From the NCBI RefSeq assembly GCF_037975245.1, contig NC_092583.1:3218764-3282763 (forward strand): 64,000 nucleotides of DNA. Reading direction: 5' to 3'. The notes below the pieces were generated by a model. It was not told where the DNA came from and made no database searches. It saw only the letters and a list, made by a program, of their open reading frames with translations. Below, one piece after another: positions 11,634 through 23,600 of this stretch (positions within the stretch are counted from its first letter, which is position 1; each line of letters starts with the position of its first letter). Source of the DNA: Apostichopus japonicus (lineage: Eukaryota > Echinodermata > Holothuroidea > Aspidochirotida > Stichopodidae). Made by a program: the position numbers and the translations under genes.

Positions 11634-14600
11634 CGAGTGTGGCTCTAGCAATACAGTATATAAACAGTTCTGAGTGTCTGTTGAGTTAACACATGTTTTG
11701 TCATTTGATTCTGTCATCTAAAACAAGAGCACCTCTTGTAAACGTTCTAATAACACGTCACAGATTTTGTCACAGCTGCACAGTTGCATGGTCCCTTGTA
11801 TCAGCAGCATGCAACTGACACCTTTTTTTCTTCAATTAAGAGGGCATAAACATTTCTTGTGAATTTTGATAAAAGTAGCTATATATATAAGGAAATTAAA
11901 GAAATTGTTGAAAGGTCATCAAGATTAGGCCATCTAAATGTTAGCAGGCTAAAATTGTTTTACAGTTTTCAAAAGTACTTTTCGAAAGCCTCCAAATTAT
12001 TTGTAGACATTGAGGGGGGTGGGTGGGGGGGCGGTGTTTAGTTGAACAACCGATAATATTTACTTCACTTCTTCACTTACCTGTCTTCTCACATTGTAAG
12101 CACTATCATACTACCATGTCTAGAGTGAACCAGTAATCATTTCAGCAGTGTACACCCTTAGCAACTGGTCACTTATGGTTTTATGTGACCACTGCCCAAA
12201 GTATCTGTTGTAGATGTGTTCCTGATGTAGTCAGTTCTATGTTGACTTCAATCTTTAACAATGGAAGAACATGCTTTCATGGTAGTGGCAGAGGAATAAA
12301 TGCAATGCAATTTGCTTGTAAGTGACCATTACTGAACTGTTCTAGCATATTGCAGTGTAAATAGCAAGAGATCGCTCGAATAGTAGTTACCACAGTTTGC
12401 ATGGGTATAGTTATAGCATGATGTCATACATATAGTCAATGCATGACTGCTTGCAGGTTGAAAAAATCATGTCAAACTTCCTGTCATAAAAAGGAGTGAC
12501 TTTCTAGGTCAGACTAACATATTTAAATAAGAAAAGAAAAGGCTTAAAAAAAAGAAGAGAGTTCCAAAAAGAAAACAAGTATATACAGTAGTTTTTTTTT
12601 GTGCACCACTTGAAAAACTGACATTGGTTGTGTTATGTGATATGCATACAGTATTTTGCATTCTACAATCATTGCGTCATTATACTACGTATGTACAGTT
12701 TTTCAGTTCAACGCCTTTGAATCATGTACAACAATAATATAGCCACTACTGTAGGATAGCCCTAGCTCAAGTCATAATCTGATTTTCATGTATGTTACCT
12801 GTTTGTTTTTTAATGCTCTGATCTTAGGGATTAGAGGCCCTGCCTGTCTCACATAGGTTTGTTTGTTTCTTCTTGCAGGTAGCATTAAATTTTTAACAAT
12901 CACAAACAATTTGAGTACTTAGTTTGTAGCTAGTGGCAACTTGCAAAGCACTCTATCGTACCCCACGTTTTGGATCAGCTTGAAGCGTGGTCCACAAACA
13001 GCGCTTACTTTGAATTTATCAGATCTCTCACGGCCCATTGGCTCGTGCTAAATCGATCTAGCTCGGTCTGAAGACTTAGATGCTTGTGGGTCGCTTGGAT
13101 TCTGGTAGCCTAGATTGTAGCATAAATATCACAAGAATAACTTTTTTGAGTTTTTTTTAAATTTCCTCTTTGCAACCAATCATGTTTTGAATCTTCTCTG
13201 TAGTATTGCACAAAGCTAATTTAGCAATGTCTCAGATAAATTAATATTTGTAATTTCTTTCATTTTCTTGTGTCTCTTTGCCTCTCTCTCTTTCTCTTCC
13301 TCTTTTGTTGTTGTTGTTGAAATTGCTATTGTTTTTTTTTTTGTGCCTCTCTGCCTTTCCACAGCCTCAACCCGCCACAGGGCCTAGTTTTAATCCACAC
13401 TCGGTATGTACCATCCCATAATAGGGTATTAACCATTCATGGCACAACCCACGGCCACCATTGCTCACCTCGCTGACTTTTTTTTTCCTTCCAATTTACC
13501 TTGCTTAAACATCTAATTTTCTCTCGCTTTCAGGTTAAGTATCCCTTGTTATTGGAAACGACAAAAATGGGGAAGTTTAGCTTTTATTAGTAATTTGGTT
13601 TTGGGTGGTACCATGCTTTAAAAACATGTATAGCTTGCAGTGTAAAAGTTTTGAAGCTCTGAAGTTTGAAGCAGAACTAAGTTAAACTATGTCAAAGGTT
13701 AAGAATCTGTCAAAGATAAAGGCGGAGCTAACGGCTGCGCCTCTCTCTTACCTATCTCCTCTCTACAATTGCACTTTCTCATCTTAGTGGTCTACAAACC
13801 ACTGGTTAACATTTTAGCATTGTACCCCCATTGACCTACCCCAGGGTCAACACCTATTCCTCCTTCCTTCCCAATCTACCGTTTGTGAGGTCCGCAGCAA
13901 TTCTAATTTCAAGTAGCTTCTCTGAATTGATGACAGTAAATACTTATAAACTCAAGTATTGGGTTTTCTGCTCCACATATCAAATGAACACCTCAATGGA
14001 CATCTCAAATGGACATCTCAAACGGACATCTCAAACGAACATTGCAATTTAATTGACCAATCTAAAGACACTGGTTCTATATTTCTGCACCAAATCACAG
14101 GTTGATTTATAGTAGTTAGAAATGACTGTTTCTCCTTGATTTTTCACATTATGTCCCCCAGACATATTTTCATGTTAGTATTCAATCGTACTAATACCAA
14201 CAGAGTATTGGAAAAGTTTTACACTTAAGCAATTTTTCTAATCACTAGTTAAGTGACACTTGATTTGATTTTACCAAACTCAATTCAAAAGATAGGTAAC
14301 TTTACATTATAAACTGGGTACAGTATATCTAACATCACTGTACGATACGAAGACTCACTGCCAACAGAGTATTGGAACACATTTGAAAAACTTGCAAATT
14401 TTCTAATCACTTAAAAAGTGACACTTGATTCGATTAACCATACTCAATTCAAAAGATAGATAACTTTACATTATAAACTGGGTATATCTAACATCACTGT
14501 ACAATATGAAGACTCACTTCCAACAGAGTATTGGAACACTTTTTAAAAACTTGCAAATTTTCTAATCACTAGTAAGTGACACTTGATTCGATTAAGCAAT

Positions 14601-17600
14601 TAACTCAGTTCAATAGATCTATACTTTACATGATTGAACATCACTTTACGATACAAGGACTCACTTCACGTCTCTACCGGTAAGCATCGAGCAGAAAATG
14701 AAAAATTTTGGTGTCTTCTCCAGTCCACTATAAACAAAACACCTCCTTTCACCATTCACATGCCGTGAATGTACAAACACAACTTTAAACTGAATGAAAC
14801 TAATGAACTGTAGAATCCGACGGCACCATTGTTGAAGAACGTTTACAGGCGTTTACATTACCACTTAAGGTTTTTGCCCTTGGAGCTTGTGAATACATAT
14901 TAAAAATAGACTGCTCAGTTCACAAAGTTTTATAGCTTTTATCACATTTGAAAATCCCAGAGGGATTTTTTCTTAAGAACGGTCTCAACCCTGCCAGGGT
15001 ATGTGACACAGGTAGAGAGAGTTAGTTTTGTTCACATTGACTGCCTTCTCTAGATAAAGGCTACTGTATCAATCATACATAAAACATGAATATATCATAC
15101 ATTTTGAGAGATGAGGTAAACAACTGCAATAAAGATTACTGGCGAAACATCCTAATGCTACCCTCGCAATAGGCCTCGATTCATTGTCCATTCTGAGGAG
15201 ATGTAGAAGTTATATGCAGGACTAAACAGTTGCATTTTGTATTGGGTTTGTAACCTTGATTTGTACATTCTCACCAACCATGTGGTGTGGGGGAACTCTT
15301 CCATCTGTCTAAGGCCTCATTTACATTAGATCACGAGCACTGTGTTGAACCCAGCACTCGGTGGTAGCTTTGTCAGGTTAATGCGGATCAATTACCCACA
15401 ATTGAACCTACAGTATACCTACTGTATCAGTCTTACCTACAATTAAACCTACACCTGTCAGACTTACCTACAATTAAACCTACACCTGTCAGACTTACAG
15501 TACCTACAATTAAACCTACACCTGTCAGTCTTACCTACAATTAAACCTACACCTGTCAGACTTACCTACAATTAAACCTACACCTGTCAGTCTTACCTAC
15601 AATTAAACCTACACCTGTCAGACATACAGTACCTACAATTAAACCCACACCTGTCAGTCGTACCTACAATTAAACCTACACCTGTCAGACTTACAGTACC
15701 TACAATTAAACCTACACCTGTCAGTCTTACCTACAATTTGCCTGTAAAACAAAAAGGTACTGTAGTTTGGTATCAGGAAATGTGCCTACATGTATCATTC
15801 ATCTTCCTGGTTTTAATCCTGTGCCTGAACCCTGTCAGTTGAAATATATTATCTATTCTATCAGTGAAGGCAACTTGGCCTTGAAGCAATATATAATCTT
15901 TGTCCCCGTACAGTAGCTTTTGAATGAAATTTAATGGGAAGGACAAACTTACACATTAAACTTGGGAGGTTTCCAAAGAAAACGGAATGTTAATTACATT
16001 ATTTTGTATCAAATGTCACATCAGCAAATCACTCCCTGGTTTGTACGTGCTTGTAAGCACGTACAGTAGATCTTAGAGGGAGTTTCCAAATAATTATGTA
16101 CGAATATAACAGCTGATTCACAACGATTATGCAAATCATTTTAACGCTTCATGTAACTTTTGAAACAATCAGTCCCTTTAATTGTGATCAATGTATCATG
16201 TTATCCAGGAAACAATGCCAGTGATGACACGTGCTCTACTAAAAGTCAATCTACATATGCCAAGTGCCAAACAAGCATAGTTTAACATCTTAGCCCCGTT
16301 GTGAAGGAAATAAAAACTTAATTAGCATGTGAGGTCATGAGCGATGTCACAGGCATTGAGTCTTGCACCAACTTTTATATTTCCTCTTGAATTTGTTAAC
16401 GTTTCTGGTGAATATGATTCTGGTTGGGTGTTTTTTAAGAAGTGGTCCCCCACCCCCCAGCTTTTTGCAATTGAATAGAGTTTCTTTTCAATACAGTAGA
16501 AGTTGTTGACGTGGTGATCAAGTTCACTGGGAGAAAATAATGCACTCTCTGTTACGAAAATTTGGAAAATCTGCCTCTGGATGTTGCTAAGCATATTTTA
16601 TCTTTTCGTTGAACTTGCGTAGTAAATATTACATCATTAACCGTTTTAAAACTACCCATCTTAAAAATATCAGAAACGGGGATAAAGTTGTCCCCTTTTT
16701 TGGTTGCTTGTTTAATGCATGCACCCGTCCATAGATAGCATTGCCATATATCTCATGATATAGTATAGTACAGGACTGTATATTGAGGCTCAGTGATATG
16801 ATACAACAGTGTGTGATTGGGGTTCTCACAGCTCCTTTAGCATATCTGTCAGACATTTAGCGGTAGCACAGCCAATCCTTCCACCTTCTGCGTGAGACTG
16901 CCGAGCTCTACAAATTGGTCCACATATATATATATATATATTCAGGCCGGTCTAACAGAGTGTAATTGAACGCTCTCGATTGAATCGCCTGCAGAGCCTT
17001 CGTTGTCGTGGTCGATACCGTGCGTCTGTGGCGGGGTGACGTTGATTAGAAAACATTGCACCATGGGAGCAATGTGATACTCGGTACTTTTTCGATGCTT
17101 CTCTGATTTCCAAAATGATTCGGGGTAAACACTGGGAGGCTGCTTGAAGGGGGTGGAATCTCGTGGATCTTGAAGTCGATATATTTTTAGTGTCTCCTGA
17201 TTGATTGAGTTATGAAATAGAGATAACAACCTACTGTGAAATGGGAGACCATCTGATATGTGGGCTGTGGTCATGGCAGCGGGGAAATTGACATGTGACC
17301 TAAACGAGGACAGTGTCAAGGGTCAGCTTTTAAAGGATAACTGCCTGTTGGTCTTGAACTGCAAAAGTCAGTCTTTTCATTAATACTTTAGTCTTTTCCT
17401 AATCTTTGGAACTCACTTCCACTGCACATCAAGTCGGCACCCAACATTAACATTTTCAAAAACAGGCTCAAAACTGATCTATTTTTGACTGCCTTCCCTG
17501 AGCACTAGTGCCACTGAGCATTGGTTTCCCTCTGGATATTGGCGCTGTATAAATTTGGATTTATTATTATTATTATTAATGCGAAAAAAAAAATTAACAA

Positions 17601-20600
17601 AGGGTTTGATAAAATACTAATTATCAGAAGGCAAATAAATAATAGCATGGTTTCCATCTACGACTGTAGTGTATTGAACAGCCCCTAAATTGGATTAAGA
17701 TTCATGGTTTTTCTTTTTAGCTTAATTTTAACGAGGTACATTTCTTGTTGAATTTGAGCAACGTTCTTGACCAGTAAAGAAAGCATAAACTTTAGTAGGT
17801 TACCAGTGTCAAAGATGTGGAAACGTCCTTGAAAATTTAGCAATGTTTGGTAAGAAAAATTGCCAAAACTTGCTGTTGTGTCAAAGAGTAGTCATAAACA
17901 AGGAAAGCCAAGAGAAATGTAATGATGTAACTAACACACTGGGGACAGAAGAATGCTAAACAAATATAGGCCTTTAATTATTAGAACTGCTGCAATAATT
18001 TATGACCATAATTCATTCCTGTTTACCAAACATTTGCCTGTTGACCAAACTTGGCCTGTTTAAAGGATTGGTTCAGGTGTTTGACATGTCTATTTTGTAT
18101 GAAAGAGCACAAAAAGACAAAAAAGAACAGTGAAGAAACTACCATGATAGCATGCTCTGTTAAGGAGATATGACACTTTGAAGATATCAAAATTTCTTTG
18201 AAAACGACTGGTGTAGAAAGACTTACTGTGAGAGGTGTGACGTCACATCCTCACTTCCTTAACATTTGTGAATATATTTCTTTAAAAATTATGTACATTT
18301 TTTAACACATTTGAAAATAATATAATCAAAAAGTCTTCAGATGTTTAATCTCAAATACTTCCTTTGACAAATATGAGATCTCCTGACATATCATTTGGTT
18401 GAAAGTCATGAAATCTCACAAAATATTTAAAAAAACAAAGACTTTTCAGGAATGTGAGGATGTGACATCACAGCTAGTCAGATTTCAGCAGTTTCTACAC
18501 AATCTGATATAACTTTACACTTGAATATCTCTTTAATCGAAAAAGATATTTGCACAGTTTTTCAACATTGTGTTTCTTTTATTGTCCTCTTTCATATATA
18601 ACATAAACATGTATGACAACTGAACCAATCCTTTAAGTTGGCGTTTAACACTGAGCTGTTACACAGCACACTACCACCGTACATAGGGAAAAGTCTTTCG
18701 TACATAGTAAAACCGTATTACATAGATCCACGAACCAGGGAGATCGATATATACCAGGACAAATAGCTTTATTCTCCAAACTGCTATTTTTAAAAACACA
18801 CACACCCCTACCCAGCCGTACTGTTATGATGCCGATTAAACAGACATTTTTCAGAACTGTACATAGTACTCCCAACTCACTCGGCTCGATACAGTTTCCT
18901 TCAAAATAAACATACCGTAGCTTGGTGACTGAAAATTACTTTCGTTTTCTTCGACTAAAATGACTGATATTATAATCTACCGCAAATAGTTATGTTATGC
19001 CTGTGTCGACTTATAAGCATTACTGTACAAGCAGTATAAACTTTCTCGATAAGTTTACACTGGCAGGGGACAATGGAACGGAAGGGGTGAGGATGAAGGG
19101 GTAGGGGTGAGATTAACTTCAACCTTAGTTTTCAACCACAGATACTCACAATTTTGAACAGCCTATTTAGTAGTTGCAATGGTAAATTCACATGCTACCC
19201 CCCACCCACCCCCCACCCCCATCATCTCAACTTTCACAGCAAACCATTCAAAAGCTTTATGTCCTTTGTATCTGGGTGTACAAGATCCAAATTCTTCATG
19301 GCTGCAGAAGTTTGTTGTTGTTTTGCGACTGTCATTTGCTTGCCCCAAATTTAACTATTTGCCTCTTCCCTTTTCTGTTTTATACCTTATGGCACGGCCT
19401 ATCTTAATCTGGTTGTATTAAATTTAACCGTGGTTGCAAAGATCATTGGCTTTTTTTTCATTCATTTCTGAAGGTGGTTTGTTTCATTCGCTCTGGTTTC
19501 CATCCAAAAGTTCCCGCTGCAAAAAAAAGTTTATGTTATATGTATTTACATATTTATGTTCATATTTACTTCACATTTCACCTCCACAACTATCTATCTG
19601 CTAGTCTGCAAATGAGGTTCTCCTACTAATACATATATTTTATCTATTTTTCTAAATAAATTTGAAAATGTGGGTAATCATTCAAACCATTAGCTCCTGA
19701 AGGAAGAGGAACTGGGAGATGGCCTACCGATTTGGCTTACAGTGTTTAAAGGTACCCGTTTTGTTGGGGGGAGGGGGGAGAATGTTGTATATGTATAATA
19801 AAGTTTGGTACAATTGTAGAGAGAAACTTAAGGAAGTAGGTATCATCATTCATGCAATACCCAAACCAGTAAGGGTTTTTTTTTTATTTTTGGGGGGGGG
19901 GCAGGGGTTATTTATGGTTAATTTTTCTTGTTCTCTTCATTTTACGATCATTAACTTTAATTTAATACATTTAGCTTGACACCGATTTAATTTTTCGCCA
20001 TGTATAAATTTTCCTCTTTTTTCCTTTCTTTTTAAACAAATGGGGGAAAGTTTTTGATATCTTTCCATTATGAATTATAATCCCATTTGGATTAATATTT
20101 TAATATTTAAAAAAAAATATATATTCCCATTAACTTGCCATATATCTGCTAAGAAATCATATGGGTGTTTGTCAATATTGCAAACAATGGGGAATAAAAT
20201 AAAAGGCATTTGCACACTACTTTTGGGTTTTTCCCTTAATAGCTTAATGGAGCATGTTGCATTAAACTAAAAGCTCACAGATGAGAAAGAATTGGAATTC
20301 CCTTTAGGGTGTTTTAGTAATGTTGTAGTTTTACTAGAATTTCTTTCAGTTTTCCTATTACTTGAATTTTTACATGTTTCATGAAGCAGGGCACCCATCC
20401 TAGACCCCACAATCTAGGGACTTAAATAAATGTAACATCACTCTAAGAACAGATTTATGTCAGTTTAGTCTAAATTTTGACATGTATGTACATACTCACC
20501 GACCAGAAAATATTACGCAATTTCAAGTCATAGGAAGTCACGAAGGCAGCAAAGTTTGTTGCCGATTGAAAGATTCATCGTATCAGTGAAAGAAAAAACG

Positions 20601-23600
20601 TAAATATTTCCAGCAAAAAGCGATGCATAGATAGAGATTTAAGTAATGAATGCAAAACGAGAAAAATGAGATAAATATTCTAGCATATTTAGCAGACTAA
20701 AGAGAATGCATTTCTTGTGTAAATCGTTTACAAATTAGTTTTAACCCATATGTTTTGTTGTTTTGTAGGTTGAATATATAACCCAAAAACAAACAAACAG
20801 CTTTATTGTTCTACATGAGGCCTGAAAATTCCATTTTTAGCTGTTGTAAATTTAGGTAAAATTTTTTAACCGTTTTTCCTGTCTGAAAAATGGCAACCTG
20901 TTTTTATGATGCACTTCACTGCCCTTTAAACATTTAATAAAGTGAAAGTAATGCTCCTCTTTAAATAGTGGTTAAAAATTTGGAATATACTGTATGTTCC
21001 AGAGGCTGGTTATTATATTATACTGAACTAGTTTATATGCAATAATTTGAAAGTGTAAAACATGACACTCTTTCTACCCTTCCGACCCATTAAGTCCATC
21101 GCAGTTAATGATCGCAATTAATGATCTATAACATAACCAGGAATCGACTCTATCGTTTGGGTTTATGTTCAGATATAGAGCACTTTAATAGGGAGATGGT
21201 GTTATTGCCAGTGGAAAAATTATCCGGGCAAATTTTGACTTTCGGTTTGATCGTCGGAAACGACCAAAATGTCTGTTCAGACTACCAAAGTCAGCATTGG
21301 AGGCTGCCTGGCAAATGACTAGGTGTTTAACATCAAATTCAGATTGGAAAAAAAAAAGGTAAAAAAAAAACAAATATTATTATTAATAAATTCAGATTGC
21401 ATTGTAACTTGTGACTAAAATACTCCCAAATAGGTAAAATTATAACTTGCTATTGTCCTCAATCACTTTGGAGATGCTGTGATATATAAAAAATATTGGT
21501 AGGTCCTATGATCCCTCCCCCTGTGGAGTTTCTATTGTCCCAAAGCTGGTGTTCTATCCACCAAACCTACACATCTCGTCTACAGTGTAAATATTTCTAG
21601 TTGTTCTTTGTTCTGTTTGCTACATTTCTTTCGGAGAACCAACTGTAAAGTAAAAGTAAAGTAAAGTAAAATTTATTGATATTCATCATAAAATGACAAT
21701 ATATTAAAATGGACTACAGCATCTCAAAAATAAGTTAAAAAAAAAGTTATCTATGTATCATACAATTCAAAGTTTTAATACTTCTAGGTAAAAATGATCG
21801 CCTAAACCGTTCTGTTCGCATACGTGGGATCGTATGCAACTGTTCGGGCAACCAAACAGTAAGAACCCCATCCATAGTTATGGTTCATCAATGACTATTA
21901 TTCATAGCAACTTTTGACAAAATATGTTCTTTTTTGTCTTTACCATCAACAGGGTCCAAACAGCAAAAGTCTTTTGCCACAGCTGAAACCGCAAGACATA
22001 AATAAGAATTGCATCGTCATCGACTTAGATGAGACTCTTGTACATAGCTCTTTCAAAGTAAGTATTTCTATGGGTGCTTGTTTTAACCAGTGTGCCCTGC
22101 CACATTCCACCCGACTAACCCCACTCTCCCCAAACCGCCAAATATCGTACAAACTGTCCGGGGGAGCTCACCGGATAGCTTTCGAGTGGACACCTCGTCA
22201 ATTCAACATATTGCTAGGTTAGGTCTACCTATCGAATCCAATCTACTTGGCCTGATCAAGGGAACTGTTTGGTCCAATCTGCAATCCAAGGGTAGTGGAC
22301 CAGGCCAGCTTGGGTCCAGTCTGCTGCGTACGTCCAGTCTGCTGAGTGGGTCCAGTCTGCTGAGTGGGTCCTTTCTGCTGAGTGGGGTCAATCAACTGCA
22401 TGGGTCTAGTCTGCTGCATACGTTCAGTGTGTTGCATCTTTCCAGTCTACTGTGTGGGTCTAGTCTACAGCTTGGGTCCAGTTTGCTGCGTGGGTTCAGT
22501 CTGCTGTGTGGGTCCAGTTTACTGCGTTGGTCCAGTCTGCTGCGTTGGGTCCAGTCTGATTCCAGTCAACAACCCTGGTCCACATTACTGTACATTTCCT
22601 AGTCCAGACTACTGTTCCAAAGTTGCCAATTGCCAGCTTGTACTCTTTTCCCGTATTTATGTGCATGGAATTATGAGGAGATATACCAACCATTCAAACA
22701 TTTGCAGGGATTGTAGGTCTCAAAAATGTATTAAAAGAAAAAAAAGACTCTTAAAATGATGTAAGAGACTTTGTGACATAAAAATAGACAGACGAGAAGA
22801 GAAACAGACAAACAGACAGGAGTCAGCAAATGTGACTTAGCTTCTACCTTTGTAAATGCTGATGCTTTTATAATGGTATGCGTCATTTGGTTTGCGTAGT
22901 CGCGACAAGGAGCACAAGAGGAACGACATCTATGGACAATCTGCCCTGGATTTGCTCAATTAAGCTTCACTTCCCGCAAACGGTGGTGATGCGGAAGGCA
23001 GTGTGTTACGCCTAACACATTTTAGAAAATTTTCATCAGCTTGTTATCTTGCACACATTATCTCAAACAAAATGTACGAAAGGGAACTCAGTATCATATA
23101 TACCCCCCTTCCCCCACTCCCCCCGCATCCCGCCACCCCTAAAGCTCTGGGCCTTAGACCACTTCCCGATTGCGATAGGTCGTTCTTTCTCTTACTGTGA
23201 CATACTGAGTCTCATGGGAAAGGCACTGTAGTAATGACAGAGGTAGAGTATGGCTAACACAACCTGTAGGTGTAGATATGCCTTGCATAGTATATATACA
23301 ATACAATATATACATAGGTATATGTTTACACAGTGGCCAGGACAGGTATTGTTAAGTTCAACAAGAGATATGTTTACATTTGAATTTCAGTGACAAATAA
23401 ACTGAGTAGCTCTAGAATGTGTCCAAGTAATGTCAACCTTGGGTGGTTCTTCACAGTGTGTTCAGTCATGCGTGTATAAATTATATATGTTGCTGCCAGT
23501 AAGCCTAGGTTAAATGTCAGCCTGTTTGTGAGAACAGAGAAGGATGGTTTGAACACAGGATACAGCCATCCAAAGAAGGAAGTTACTTCTCCAGTGACTT

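Noticed and set aside
15393-15738. CRISPR-like array (regular 31-bp repeats)
   Set aside because: There are no unique spacers; the repeats abut one another. The sequence is clearly eukaryotic.
20354-20366. TTCAAGTAAT on the minus strand, matching the first ten bases of miR-26, whose vertebrate genes lie in CTDSP introns
   Set aside because: The match stops after ten bases, it is antisense to the host gene, and no convincing foldback surrounds it. I saw no sense-strand miR-26 candidate in the introns.
22090-22602. 170-codon Leu/Ser-rich frame
   Set aside because: Produced by the 18-bp tandem repeat; other frames are open over the same bases.
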